Shown here: in pieces, positions 40,729 through 51,152 of the stretch
How the letters are laid out: every line of letters starts with the position of its first letter
Position numbering within the stretch: the stretch's first letter is position 1
Assembly (NCBI GenBank): GCA_965219565.1
Contig: OZ244780.1
Coordinates: 806,001 to 870,000 of the forward strand
Source: DAOUJI01 sp965219565
GTDB lineage: Bacteria; Chloroflexota; Dehalococcoidia; Lucifugimonadales; JAGWBF01
Length of the DNA: 64,000 bases
Direction: 5' to 3'
Translations under genes and position numbers: made by a program
Notes under the pieces: model-generated
What the model saw: only the letters and a program-made list of their open reading frames with translations
The model's database searches: none
What the model was told of the DNA's origin: nothing

Positions 40729-41913
40729 TTAGATGGCGCCCTCTTCCTTCAGTTTGGCGATGTCGTCCTTGCTGTATCCCAGGTCGGTCAGTATCTCCTC
40801 GTTGTGCTCACCGTGTTCCGGCGGGCGGCGGCGGTAGTTGGGAGGAGTGTCGTAGAGCTTGAGCGGGTTTCCGGGCACCTTGAGGTCCGGCACCCTGGGA
40901 TGGGGCAGGTCGACCATCATTTCCCGGTCCAACACCTGTGGGTCCACCACCACGTCGGACACCCGGTTGATGGGACCCACCGGCACTCCGGCCTCCGTGA
41001 TGATGTCCACCCACTCGGCGGTGGTCTTGGACTTCGTGTGCTCGCTGAGTATGGAGACGATTTCGGCCCTGTTCTCGACCCGGAGAGTGTTGGTCTGGAA
41101 CTTGGGATGGTCCACCAGGTCTTCCCGCCCTATGGCCGGGCAGAGCCGCCGCCAGAGGCCGTCGTTGCCGCACCCGATGATGAAGAACCCGTCGGAAGAG
41201 GGAAACGCCTGGTACGGCACCAGGCTGGGGTGTCCTGAGCCAAGCCTGCCGGGTACGCGGCCCGTCGCCAGGTAGCCCACTGCGTGGTAGCTCATCACCG
41301 CCACCTGACCCTCCAGCAGGGAGGCTTCCACGTATTGGCCCTTGCCGGTGTGCTCGCGGTTGTACAGAGCGGTGACGATGGAGCCGTAGGCCATCATGCC
41401 GGTGAACAGGTCCACCAATGAGTATCCCGTCCGCAGCGGGGGGCCGTCCGGCTCTCCGGTGGTGCTCATCAAGCCGCTGTACCCCTGGATGATGAGGTCG
41501 TAGCCCGGCTTGTCGGCTAAGGGGCCCGTGCGGCCGTAACCGGACACGGAGCAGTAGACTATCCGGGGGTTCAACTCGCTTATGACGTCGTATCCCAGGC
41601 CCATGCGGTCGGCTGTGCCTGTGCGCAGAGACTCCAGCATTACGTCGGCGTCCTTGGCCAAGTCCTTGAATATCTGCACGGACCTCTGGTCTTTCAGGTT
41701 GAGGGTCAAGCTGCGTTTGTTCCGGTTGAAGGCAAGAAACTGGGTGCCCACGTCGTTCCAGAAGGGAGTCCAGTTCCGGGTCTCGTCGCCGTGTCCGGGT
41801 TCCTCCACCTTGATTACGTCGGCGCCCATGTCTCCGAGGAACATGGTGCAGAAGGGTCCGGCCAGGGTCCGGGTGATGTCGATTACCTTTATTCCATCAA
41901 GCGCTGAGGCCAC
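40729..41913 (-). CDS. CaiB/BaiF family CoA-transferase
   Basis: A 394-residue class III CoA-transferase. The opening GIKVIDITRTLAGPFCTMFLG, KVEEPGHGDETRNW, the KRSLTLNLK block and GYSLVDLFTGMMA with the catalytic Asp are all typical. It is closer to the formyl-CoA/succinyl-CoA type pattern than the paralog at 2223, and about 28 residues shorter. Substrate unknown. It stands alone, divergent from the lyase gene at 42065. Confidence 0.93.
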   Translation of the reverse strand: MASALDGIKVIDITRTLAGPFCTMFLGDMGADVIKVEEPGHGDETRNWTPFWNDVGTQFLAFNRNKRSLTLNLKDQRSVQIFKDLAKDADVMLESLRTGTADRMGLGYDVISELNPRIVYCSVSGYGRTGPLADKPGYDLIIQGYSGLMSTTGEPDGPPLRTGYSLVDLFTGMMAYGSIVTALYNREHTGKGQYVEASLLEGQVAVMSYHAVGYLATGRVPGRLGSGHPSLVPYQAFPSSDGFFIIGCGNDGLWRRLCPAIGREDLVDHPKFQTNTLRVENRAEIVSILSEHTKSKTTAEWVDIITEAGVPVGPINRVSDVVVDPQVLDREMMVDLPHPRVPDLKVPGNPLKLYDTPPNYRRRPPEHGEHNEEILTDLGYSKDDIAKLKEEGAI

Positions 41914-42064
41914 TTTTACCTCCGGGTGGATTAATTGAATGTTTTTTAGCAGTCAGCATTATACCATGTCTTCAGCGGCTGCTCTCCCCTGCAGTTCCCT
42001 TGACCTCGCCCGCCTCGGCGCCTAATATGGCTTCGTGCCTAATATGGCCGCTAGGAGGTGTCCT

Positions 42065-42952
42065 ATGCCAGCCACAAACGATCTGAAAGCCAGGCTGTCC
42101 AGGGGAGAGACCATCGTCGCTCCCGGGGCCTACGACCCGTTCAGCGCCAGGGTTGTGCAGACCCTGGGCTTCACCGCCGTGTACACCGGAGGCTACATGT
42201 CGGGGGCGCACCTGGCCGTATCCGAGCCTCTTATGACCATGACCGAGCAGGTAGACGTGGGCAAGCGAGTGGCCGACGCGGTGGACTTGCCGGTCATCGT
42301 GGACGGGGGAGCGGGTTATGGAGACCCCGTGCACACGATGCGTTCAGTCAAGGCCTACGAGGCTGCCGGGCTGGCGGGAATGCACATCGAGGACCAGGTC
42401 TACCCCAAACGTGCCTCATATCACGCGGGGCTGGAGCACATCATCCCAAGGGACGAGTTCCTGCAGAAGATGGAATACGCCCTCAGAGCGCGCACCAACC
42501 CCGACTTCCTAATTATAGGACGCACCGACGCCTTTACCGCCGTGGAAGGGGACATGGACGAGGCCATCGCCAGGGGCCTGGCCATGAGGGACCTGGGCGT
42601 CGATGCCGTTATGCCCCGGGGCGTCAGAGCGGCGGAGGACCTGGCAACCTTCCGTAAGGGTGTGCCGGACGTTCCGCTGCTGGTCATCGCGGGCGCTGAC
42701 GACATATCCGTCCAGGAATACACTGACCTGGGTTACCAGATAATCATCTACGCCACCACTCCCATTATCGCCGCCGCCAAGGGTCTGATCGAGGTCTACA
42801 CGAGCCTGCGGGACACGGGGCTTACGGGCATCAGCGCCGAGGACGTGGTCTGGCGCCGAAGCGAGGTGGAGGCGCTGATCAGTCTTCCCGACTACTACCA
42901 GGTGGAAGCGGAGACCACCGAGAAGGAATTCCAGGGCCGACGTGCCCACTAG
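42065..42952 (+). CDS. Isocitrate lyase/PEP mutase family protein
   Basis: A 295-residue TIM-barrel lyase. YTGGYMSGAHLAVSEPLMTM is the substrate loop region, VIVDGGAGYGDP the metal-binding Asp region, and GMHIEDQVYPKR the family's EDQ motif. Members cleave or rearrange C-C or P-C bonds in 2-oxo or 2-hydroxy acids with Mg2+. The usual KRCGH active-site cysteine is replaced: the sequence reads KRASYHAG, so an isocitrate or methylisocitrate lyase reaction is unlikely. Oxaloacetate decarboxylase-type or other chemistry is possible. The ATG at 42065 is preferred for AGGAGG at 42054-42059. Confidence 0.88.
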   Translation: MPATNDLKARLSRGETIVAPGAYDPFSARVVQTLGFTAVYTGGYMSGAHLAVSEPLMTMTEQVDVGKRVADAVDLPVIVDGGAGYGDPVHTMRSVKAYEAAGLAGMHIEDQVYPKRASYHAGLEHIIPRDEFLQKMEYALRARTNPDFLIIGRTDAFTAVEGDMDEAIARGLAMRDLGVDAVMPRGVRAAEDLATFRKGVPDVPLLVIAGADDISVQEYTDLGYQIIIYATTPIIAAAKGLIEVYTSLRDTGLTGISAEDVVWRRSEVEALISLPDYYQVEAETTEKEFQGRRAH

Positions 42953-42959
42953 CTGGGCG

Positions 42960-43646
42960 TCATAGACGTAGAGGGATTCGATCCGACACGATTATCGCTT
43001 CCTGGGAGACGCGGCAGCGGTAGGCGTAGGCTTCCACGCCTTTCTCGACGGCCTGTCTCAGAGCCGCGCCAAACACGGGGTCAGCCTCGTCATGGGGCGT
43101 AAGGGCTTCCGCATCTTCCCTCTGGACCACGAAGACCGCCGCTGCCCTATGCCCCTGCTCCACAGCCTTGGCAAGGGTGCCAACGTGCTTGGCTCCGCGT
43201 ATGGTGGGAGCATCAGGGAAGAGGCCCACCCCGTCGACCACGAGGGTCACGGACTTGGCTTCCACGTAGCAGACACCGTCGGGACCACTGAGGGCCAGGT
43301 CCAGCCTGGAGTCCTCGAAAGTGCGTTCGCGGGCAATCTCGGTGTAACCCTCGAACTCCGTCAGCCGGCCTTCGACCAGTGCCTCGTGGAGGAGGAGGTT
43401 GGGCAGACGTGCGTCGGCGGAGCAAAGCGTGTGTCCAAGGTCTACGAGGGCGAGGTCGTAGCATGTCTTCCGGTGAGTTCCGGCGACGGGTTTCAGCAAC
43501 ACGCGGAAACCCTCCACGAGCAGTTCCTTCATCCTGCCTGAGTTGGCGATGTGGACCAGGGTCTCGCTCCCGTCTATGTCCACCAAACCCGCGAAGCGGT
43601 TCAACCTGCGGAGAAACCGCCCCTCTATCAGCTCGTCGTACTTCAT
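42960..43646 (-). CDS. sfsA: DNA/RNA nuclease SfsA
   Basis: A 228-residue SfsA family protein. Features include LEGRF-like ELIEGRFLRRLNRF, VHIANSGRMKELL, SRLDLALSGPDGVCYVEAKSVTL (the D...ExK nuclease core) and VVQREDAEALTPHDEADP. SfsA was named for sugar fermentation stimulation, and the family is predicted to bind and cut nucleic acid. The ATG at 43646 is chosen by homology with an AGGA nearby; two upstream in-frame ATGs are less likely. Convergent with the lyase gene. Confidence 0.93.
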   Translation of the reverse strand: MKYDELIEGRFLRRLNRFAGLVDIDGSETLVHIANSGRMKELLVEGFRVLLKPVAGTHRKTCYDLALVDLGHTLCSADARLPNLLLHEALVEGRLTEFEGYTEIARERTFEDSRLDLALSGPDGVCYVEAKSVTLVVDGVGLFPDAPTIRGAKHVGTLAKAVEQGHRAAAVFVVQREDAEALTPHDEADPVFGAALRQAVEKGVEAYAYRCRVSQEAIIVSDRIPLRL

Positions 43647-43772
43647 ATCTGTTCCTGGCCGCTTCATGCTACCATCACACCGGGAGGCTGGATAGAAGCC
43701 ACCGCCTGGGATGAACAGCGCCGCCAAAGCCGTTGACCGGCGTATGGCCCGTTGTTAGACTCGCGTCGATAG

Positions 43773-44624
43773 ATGAAACTAAGGAATCATAGAGTGTCGG
43801 AGTTCCTGCACAAGTTAGACCAGGCCTGCCAGGCCAACCGTAGCCTTCTGTGCGTAGGGCTGGACCCCGACCCTGCCCTGATGCCGGTGAGCGACGTCGC
43901 AGAGTTCAACCGGGCGATCGTAGATGCCACCGCTGATCTGGTGTGCGCCTATAAACCCAACCTGTCCTTCTACGAGGCTATGGGCATAGAGGGGCTGAGG
44001 GCCTTGGAGCGCACCATCGCCAATGTCAAAGAGCGCGCCCCTGATGTGTTGCTAATCGGGGACGCCAAACGGGGCGACGTGGGAGCCTCGGCGGAAGCTT
44101 ATGCCAAGGCTCTGTTCGACGTTTGGGGATTCGACGCCGCCACCGTAAACGCCTACGGAGGTGCCGACACTGTCCAGCCTTTCCTGGAATACCGGGACCG
44201 CGGAGTTTTCATATGGTGCCGCAGCTCCAATCCGGGGGCCGGAGACTTCCAGGATCTGAAATGGGAAGAATCGGGTGAGCCTGTGTACCGGGAGCTGGCG
44301 GGTAGAGCGGTGGAATGGGCCTCGGCGAGCAACGTCGGCCTGGTGGTGGGCGCCACTTATCCCGCTGAGATGAAGCAGCTTAGAGAGTTGTGCCCCGATA
44401 CGCCTTTTCTCATACCCGGAGTGGGGATCCAAGAGGGGGACATTAAAGAGGCGACGCTGAACGGCGTGGACTCCAACGGAGTCCGGGCCGTCATCAATTC
44501 GTCTCGCGGGGTTATCTACGCTTCCAGAGGTAGCGACTACGCCCAGGCCGCCCGTAAGGAGGCCGCCAGTCTCCGGGACGGCATCAACGCCTCACTGGAT
44601 GAAGCGGGGCTGGGATGGTCCTAG
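43773..44624 (+). CDS. pyrF: Orotidine 5'-phosphate decarboxylase (type 2)
   Basis: A 283-residue type 2 OMP decarboxylase that makes UMP from OMP. SLLCVGLDPDPALM opens the barrel, YKPNLSFYEAMG and LIGDAKRGDVGASAEAYAKA carry the catalytic Lys-Asp array, and GVFIWCRSSNPGAGDFQ and TPFLIPGVGIQEGD bind phosphate. A GTG at 43794 with AAGGA at good distance is an alternative start that fits homologs well. The DUF951 gene begins inside its last codons. pyrG lies elsewhere in the window. Confidence 0.95.
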   Translation: MKLRNHRVSEFLHKLDQACQANRSLLCVGLDPDPALMPVSDVAEFNRAIVDATADLVCAYKPNLSFYEAMGIEGLRALERTIANVKERAPDVLLIGDAKRGDVGASAEAYAKALFDVWGFDAATVNAYGGADTVQPFLEYRDRGVFIWCRSSNPGAGDFQDLKWEESGEPVYRELAGRAVEWASASNVGLVVGATYPAEMKQLRELCPDTPFLIPGVGIQEGDIKEATLNGVDSNGVRAVINSSRGVIYASRGSDYAQAARKEAASLRDGINASLDEAGLGWS

Positions 44625-44818
44625 AACTCAGGCTCGGCGACCTCGTGCGGCTGAAGAAGGGCCACCCCTGCGGCAGCTACGAATGGGAAGTGACCCGGCT
44701 GGGAGCCGACATTGGGCTGAAGTGCCAGGGATGCGGCCGCTATCTGATGATGACCCGCTCCGACCTGGAGAAGCGGGTCAAGAATCCCCCAGTCCGAGGA
44801 CGGGCGGGTGATTCTTAG
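44615..44818 (+). CDS. DUF951 domain protein
   Basis: A 67-residue protein of the DUF951 family: LRLGDLVRLKKGHPCGSYEW, then EVTRLGADIGLKCQGCGRYL, with a CxxC that with the upstream Cys may bind zinc. Function is unknown; members are common in Firmicutes and Chloroflexota. It overlaps pyrF by 10 bases, indicating translational coupling. Confidence 0.93.
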   Translation: MVLELRLGDLVRLKKGHPCGSYEWEVTRLGADIGLKCQGCGRYLMMTRSDLEKRVKNPPVRGRAGDS

Positions 44819-44856
44819 AACCGGCTTTCTTAGGCGGTTTGGGACGCGCCCCAAAA

Positions 44857-44885
44857 TTGACGCTCCATTAGCCCACTGATAGACT
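44857..44885 (+). promoter_or_regulatory. Sigma-70 promoter for the acyl-CoA mutase gene
   Basis: TTGACG (44857-44862), a 17-base spacer and TAGACT (44880-44885). The transcript would start about 45 bases before the ATG. Confidence 0.6.
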
Positions 44886-44937
44886 GGCTCCAAAGCTAAC
44901 GTGCAGGTGTTCATTGTCTAGCTCTAAGGAAAACGAC

Positions 44938-46521
<1,584 letters not shown>

Positions 46522-46614
46522 CGCCCTGATACGGACAAGGGCACTGATCGTTTTCCACATTCGCAGGACCGCGGCAATGGCTTCACCTATCCAACCACTG
46601 AAAAAGAACAAACA

Positions 46615-47223
46615 ATGACGTCCCCATCGGCCTCGGACAGGGAGGCCCTGGTTGTCTTCCACCATGCCACCGAAGGCCCGGACTGGGAAGACAACGAGGG
46701 ATGGTTGAGCGATTCCCCCATTGGCGAATGGTACGGCGTCATCACTGACGTAGACGGGCGGGTCGTTTCTCTGTCCCTTGACGACAACAACCTGGGTGGG
46801 GAACTGCCGCCAGAGTTGGGCGGTCTCACCAGCCTGGAAGTTCTGTCTTTGGCCCTCAACAACCTGAGTGGCGAGATACCTTCGGTGTTAGGCAACCTCA
46901 CCGAGCTGGAAGAGCTGGACCTCTCTTTGAACAACCTGAGCGGAGAGATACCGCGGGAGTTGGGCAACCTTACGAACTTGGAAGACCTGTACCTCGACCA
47001 CAACAACCTGAGAGGTGAGATACCGGCCGAGCTGGGCGATCTTCCCGATCTGGAAAGGCTGGCCCTCGGCGGTGAAGTCCTTCGTGTGAATTCGCCTCCT
47101 GGGTTCCCGGAACCCGATGTGGTTATCGGCAATCAGTTCGCCGGATGCATACCCGAGCGTTTATGTGACCTGCTGACGGACGATGAGGTGGCCGAACTTG
47201 GCCTTCCGGTTTGCGACTCGTAG
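46615..47223 (+). CDS. Leucine-rich-repeat protein
   Basis: A 202-residue protein. It opens with ASDREALVVFHHATEGPDW and EWYGVITDVDGRVVSLSLDD, a cap found ahead of plant-type LRRs in bacteria, followed by five or so 24-residue repeats (LPPELGGLTSLEVLSLALNN, then LSGEIPSVLGNLTELEELDL) and a C-terminal cap with paired cysteines (CIPERLC ... LPVCDS). No signal peptide is seen, though the family is often extracellular. Protein binding is likely; the partner is unknown. It follows the mutase gene by 93 bases without its own obvious promoter. Confidence 0.85.
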   Translation: MTSPSASDREALVVFHHATEGPDWEDNEGWLSDSPIGEWYGVITDVDGRVVSLSLDDNNLGGELPPELGGLTSLEVLSLALNNLSGEIPSVLGNLTELEELDLSLNNLSGEIPRELGNLTNLEDLYLDHNNLRGEIPAELGDLPDLERLALGGEVLRVNSPPGFPEPDVVIGNQFAGCIPERLCDLLTDDEVAELGLPVCDS

Positions 47224-47361
47224 TCCTGGCAGTAGGCAGGGTTGGGTGGACGGCGCCCAGGTTCGGCGCTTCCCGCATGACCGCCGCCGGGATTAATCGA
47301 AACCTGTTCGTGACATTGACGATGTCTGCCAGCCATGCCCTTTTGGGGATGGGTGCGGTTT

Positions 47362-47391
47362 TTGACACCCGCCCGCCCGGTTTGCTAGACT
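47362..47391 (+). promoter_or_regulatory. Sigma-70 promoter for FBPase
   Basis: Consensus TTGACA (47362-47367), an 18-base spacer and TAGACT (47386-47391), preceded by TGC. The leader to the start at 47481 is about 80 bases. Confidence 0.6.
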
Positions 47392-47480
47392 GGACTTGGT
47401 TTTCAGGGGTCTCTGATATACGTTTGAAGCGGCCCTTGTTACAGCATCGAAAACCTTAGTCAGGCAGTGGAGGTGGTGGA

Positions 47481-48653
47481 ATGAAAATCACCCTTTCCGT
47501 TCTCAAGGCAGACGTCGGCTCCGTGGGCGGCCACACCAAACCTATTGAAGAGATGATGGATGCCGTCCGGTCCGCCGCTCGGTCCGCCGAAAGCAGCGGG
47601 TTGCTGATTGACTCCTTTGTTTGCCACACAGGGGATGACATAGCCATCATCTGCTCCCACACCCGGGGCGCTGACGACACCGACGTGCACCAGTTCGCTT
47701 GGAACGCCTTCTTGGAAGCCACTGCCATCGCTTCCAAGCACGGCCTCTACGGCGCGGGCCAGGACCTGTTGGTGGACGCCCCGTCGGGAAACATCCGGGG
47801 AGCGGGTCCGGCTGTGGCCGAAGTCGAGTTCGACCACGACCCCGTAAAGACCAACAGGGTCAGGCCAGCCGAGTCCTTTATGGTGCTGGCCGCTGATAAA
47901 TGCGGCCCCGGCGCCTACAACCTGCCCATGTTCCTGGGCTTTGCCGACCCCATGTACTGCGGAGGGCTTATGCTGCCCAACATGATCAAGGGGTTCACCT
48001 TCCACATCATCGACATGAACAACATCGGTGGCGACAGCATCATCAAGCTGGACGCCCCCGAGGACTACTACCACATATCTGCGTTGCTCCGGGACAACGA
48101 GCGGTTCGGCATAGACGGCATCTACTCCAGGACCCACGACCAGCGTGCCGTGTCCATCTCGGCCACCCGGCTGCACAACATCGCCGGCAGCTACACGGGG
48201 AAGGACGACCCGGTGGCAATCGTGCGCAACCAGGGTATCTTCCCGGCGCCAGAGGAGCTGAGTTCGCCTTACGCCAAGGCCCACTTCATCGGCGGAGACG
48301 CTCGCGGGTCCCACAACATGCCTCTTATGCCGGTTCCCATAAACACCCCGGTCACGGGCATTTACTGTCTGCCGCTGGTTTCTTGCGTCGGGTTCTCACT
48401 GAACGGCGAGGGCAAATTCTCCGGTTCCTACATTGACTTCTTCGACAACCCGGCCTGGGACCTCGTCAGGATCCGCGCGCAGGAGAAGGGTCTGGAGATG
48501 CGGAGCCAGGGTTGGTCCGGTCCCGCGATGCTGCCGTACACCGAGTTGGAGTACGGCGGATTCCGCACCACGGTCGGAAACCTGGTGGAGCAGTTCGCCT
48601 TCCGCAACGGCAAGGAGTCGGCCCCCATTCCCGAGCGCGCCACCGCCGACTAA
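47481..48653 (+). CDS. fbp: Fructose-1,6-bisphosphate aldolase/phosphatase (class V)
   Basis: A 390-residue archaeal-type bifunctional FBP aldolase/phosphatase. It condenses triose phosphates and dephosphorylates FBP in one active site, making gluconeogenesis one-way. MKITLSVLKADVGSVGGHTK is diagnostic. HTGDDIAIICSHTRG and GAGQDLLVDAPSGNIRGAGP supply metal-binding residues, and SARSH-like phosphate contacts run through the middle; DARGSHNMPLMPV is conserved. Found in archaea and deep-branching bacteria including Chloroflexota. GGAGG precedes the ATG. Confidence 0.95.
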   Translation: MKITLSVLKADVGSVGGHTKPIEEMMDAVRSAARSAESSGLLIDSFVCHTGDDIAIICSHTRGADDTDVHQFAWNAFLEATAIASKHGLYGAGQDLLVDAPSGNIRGAGPAVAEVEFDHDPVKTNRVRPAESFMVLAADKCGPGAYNLPMFLGFADPMYCGGLMLPNMIKGFTFHIIDMNNIGGDSIIKLDAPEDYYHISALLRDNERFGIDGIYSRTHDQRAVSISATRLHNIAGSYTGKDDPVAIVRNQGIFPAPEELSSPYAKAHFIGGDARGSHNMPLMPVPINTPVTGIYCLPLVSCVGFSLNGEGKFSGSYIDFFDNPAWDLVRIRAQEKGLEMRSQGWSGPAMLPYTELEYGGFRTTVGNLVEQFAFRNGKESAPIPERATAD

Positions 48654-48682
48654 CCCCGCCGCCGGATTCACACAACACGCAC

Positions 48683-48715
48683 GAGGCCCGTCCTAACCGG
48701 CGGGCCTCAAACTTT
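48683..48715 (+). terminator. Hairpin terminator after FBPase
   Basis: GAGGCCCG (48683-48690) pairs with CGGGCCTC (48701-48708) over a 10-base loop, followed by AAACTTT. The T-tract is modest. It begins the 328-base gap before rdgB, which otherwise holds the two repeat copies below. Confidence 0.6.
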
Positions 48716-48798
48716 ACCCGACGCCCGTTCCGGTAATACAATTACTTGGAGCCTCTTAAGACCCAAGCAACCGTTACTATGAGAATGGGCGGCGACTT

Positions 48799-48847
48799 CC
48801 CCTTCTCCCTTGGCGGGAGAAGGTCAGGATGAGGGGGAACCAAGGGA
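48799..48847 (-). repeat. Dispersed repeat, copy 2
   Basis: On the minus strand this reads CCTTGGTTCCCCCTCATCC, then ACCTTCTCCCGCCA, matching 343-374. The inner CCTTCTCCC/GGGAGAAGG pair (48801-48809, 48814-48822) forms a hairpin. Confidence 0.7.
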
Positions 48848-48881
48848 GTATCCAAAGGTAAGCTCGAAGAAAATGGTACTA

Positions 48882-48925
48882 GTCACCCTCACCCCAGCCC
48901 TCTCCCGTCCAGGGAGAGGGGGCCT
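48882..48925 (+). repeat. Dispersed repeat, related copy 3
   Basis: GTCACCCTCACCCCAGCCC, then a CCCTCTCCC/GGGAGAGGG hairpin (48898-48906, 48912-48920). It resembles copy 2 in inverted orientation with lower identity, so copies 2 and 3 bracket about 35 bases. Confidence 0.55.
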
Positions 48926-48981
48926 GGACTCCGGCTTTGGCAGGAGAGACGATAGTATGAATATCACGGGCGTACTGAAGC

Positions 48982-49620
48982 ATGACTCAAACGAATCAAC
49001 CTAAGCTGCTGGTGGCCACTCGGAATCCCGGGAAGATGGTCGAGTTGAGGGAGCTGCTCGACGGCGTCCCCTTCCGGTTGACGTCCCTGGACGATGAAGA
49101 AGTTGCTGATGAAGTGGAGGAAACGGGAGCCACCTTCGAGGAGAACGCCTGCCTGAAGGCGTCCTTCTATGCCTCATTGACGGGACTGCTGACCCTGGCC
49201 GACGATTCGGGTCTGGAGGTGGACGTGTTGAGCGGCGAACCTGGCGTACACTCGGCCCGCTATGGAGGCCCCGGCCTCACCGACGAGGACAGAGTGGAGT
49301 TGCTGCTGAAGAACATGATAGATGTGTCTTGGGAGAAGCGTGCTGGCCGGTTCCGGTGCGTCATATCGATACTGTCGCCGTCCGAGGACTTTGGTATGGT
49401 GAATGGCGTAGTTGAGGGAATCATCCAATACGAACCCAAGGGCGCCAATGGCTTTGGCTACGACCCCGTGTTCTATCTGCCACACCTGGGCAAGACCACC
49501 GCCGAACTGTCCCTGGAAGAGAAAAACCTGCTTAGCCACCGGGGCCAGGCCGCCCGAAAAGCAGCCGGCCTCCTGAAATCCGTGGCTTTAACGTCACAGG
49601 AAACTTCTGTAAGACCATGA
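48982..49620 (+). CDS. rdgB: XTP/dITP diphosphatase (RdgB/HAM1)
   Basis: A 212-residue house-cleaning pyrophosphatase that removes non-canonical purine nucleoside triphosphates. LLVATRNPGKMVELRELL is the substrate-binding start, FEENACLKASFYASLTGLLTLADDSGLEVDVL carries the catalytic and metal residues (ENA, ADDSG), and FGYDPVFYLP with HRGQAARK closes the site. It begins a compact unit: moaA overlaps its stop by four bases. Confidence 0.96.
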   Translation: MTQTNQPKLLVATRNPGKMVELRELLDGVPFRLTSLDDEEVADEVEETGATFEENACLKASFYASLTGLLTLADDSGLEVDVLSGEPGVHSARYGGPGLTDEDRVELLLKNMIDVSWEKRAGRFRCVISILSPSEDFGMVNGVVEGIIQYEPKGANGFGYDPVFYLPHLGKTTAELSLEEKNLLSHRGQAARKAAGLLKSVALTSQETSVRP

Positions 49621-50660
49621 CACAGACCGGACGTAAAACCGACTCTCTCGTCAAGGACAAGCTGGGACGCCCGGTGAGGGACCTGCGAATCTCCGTCACC
49701 GACCGGTGCAACTTCCGCTGCCCTTACTGCATGCCCGCCGAGATATACGGAGAGCGATACCAGTTTCTGGAACGCAGCGAGCTGCTGGACTTCGAGGAGA
49801 TTGCCCGCCTCGCCGCCATTTTTGCCCAGCTGGGGGTCAATAAGCTCAGGCTCACCGGCGGTGAGCCGCTGGTACGCAACGGGTTGGAGCGTCTAGTCGG
49901 CCTACTTTCGGGCGTCGACGGAATCGATGATCTCACCCTGACCACCAACGGATACCTGCTGGCCCAGCAGGCGCAGGCGTTGAAAGACGCTGGACTCCAG
50001 CGCATCACCGTGTCCCTGGACTCCCTGGACGAAGAGGTCTTCAAGGCCATGAACGGCCGCAACTACGGCACTGAGAGGGTGCTGGAGGGGATAGCCGCCG
50101 CCGAGAAGGTGGGCCTCAGTCCCATCAAGATAAACGCTGTGGTCCAGAAGGGCGTCAACGACCATACCGTCGTGGACCTCGCGCGGCATTTCAAGGGAAC
50201 AGGCCACATAGTCAGGTTCATCGAATACATGGACGTGGGCAACCTGAACGGTTGGAAGATGGACCAGGTCACCCCTGCAAGCGAAATCGTCGCGACGATA
50301 AACGCCGAGATGCCTTTGGAGCCGGTGGAGGCCAACTACTTGGGTGAAGTGGCAAACCGCTACCGCTACGCCGACGGTTCCGGCGAAATAGGGGTCATTG
50401 CATCGGTGACTCAGCCCTTCTGTGGCGACTGCACCCGTGCGCGCCTCTCCACTGACGGAAAGCTCTTCACTTGCCTTTTCGCAAGCCGGGGCGCCGACCT
50501 GCGCGGGCCAATACGGGACGGAGCCTCTGACGATCAACTGAGAGACGTCATTGCCGGCATCTGGCGGCTCCGAGAGGACCGCTATTCGGAACTGCGAACC
50601 GAATTTACTGGTCTGGAGTCCGCCCCCCGCAAGATAGAAATGTACCAAATCGGAGGCTAG
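49617..50660 (+). CDS. moaA: GTP 3',8-cyclase MoaA
   Basis: A 347-residue radical-SAM enzyme. With MoaC it converts GTP to cyclic pyranopterin monophosphate for molybdenum cofactor. The N-terminal cluster motif is CNFRCPYC, SAM-binding LRLTGGEPLVRNGLERLV follows, and the C-terminal second cluster is CGDC with a later Cys in KLFTCLF. The C-terminus ends in the catalytic Gly-Gly (QIGG). Its start overlaps rdgB (ATGA). moaC lies one gene downstream, and modABC is in the same window. Confidence 0.97.
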   Translation: MTQTGRKTDSLVKDKLGRPVRDLRISVTDRCNFRCPYCMPAEIYGERYQFLERSELLDFEEIARLAAIFAQLGVNKLRLTGGEPLVRNGLERLVGLLSGVDGIDDLTLTTNGYLLAQQAQALKDAGLQRITVSLDSLDEEVFKAMNGRNYGTERVLEGIAAAEKVGLSPIKINAVVQKGVNDHTVVDLARHFKGTGHIVRFIEYMDVGNLNGWKMDQVTPASEIVATINAEMPLEPVEANYLGEVANRYRYADGSGEIGVIASVTQPFCGDCTRARLSTDGKLFTCLFASRGADLRGPIRDGASDDQLRDVIAGIWRLREDRYSELRTEFTGLESAPRKIEMYQIGG

Positions 50661-50665
50661 GTGGA

Positions 50666-51148
50666 GTGAACGCCCTCACGGACAAGCACGTGAGCATCTA
50701 CACCGACGGCGCCTGCCTGGGCAACCCGGGTCCCGGCGGATACGGTGTAGTCCTGCTCTATGGAGGACACCGCAAGGAGCTTTCCGGGGGGTTCCGACTG
50801 ACCACCAACAACCGCATGGAGATTATGGCCGTGATAGTAGGCCTCGAGGAGCTTCAGGAGCCGTGTTCGGTCAGCCTCTACAGCGATTCCCAATACGTGG
50901 TCAACGCCATCAGCAAAGGCTGGGCCAAACGCTGGAAGGCCAACGGGTGGAAGCGCAACTCCAAGGGCGAAAAGGCCCTCAACCCCGACCTGTGGGACAA
51001 GATGCTGGACCTGTGCGGCAAGCACGAAGTCACGTTCAAGTGGGTCAGGGGGCACTCAGGCAACAAGGAGAACGAGCGGTGCGACAGTCTGGCCGTCGGG
51101 TCCGCGAAGATGAAGGGGTTGCCAGCCGACTCTGGATACACTGGTTGA
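50666..51148 (+). CDS. rnhA: Ribonuclease HI
   Basis: A 160-residue RNase HI that degrades RNA in RNA-DNA hybrids. All active-site carboxylates are visible: Asp in IYTDGACLGNPGPGGYG, Glu in NRMEIMAVIVGLEEL, Asp in YSDSQYVVNAI and the late Asp in NERCDSLA. The basic handle (KGWAKRWKANGWKRNSKG) is present. GTG start behind GGAGGCTAGG at 50652-50661. It is inserted between moaA and moaC in the same operon. Confidence 0.97.
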   Translation: MNALTDKHVSIYTDGACLGNPGPGGYGVVLLYGGHRKELSGGFRLTTNNRMEIMAVIVGLEELQEPCSVSLYSDSQYVVNAISKGWAKRWKANGWKRNSKGEKALNPDLWDKMLDLCGKHEVTFKWVRGHSGNKENERCDSLAVGSAKMKGLPADSGYTG

Positions 51149-51152
51149 GGGC

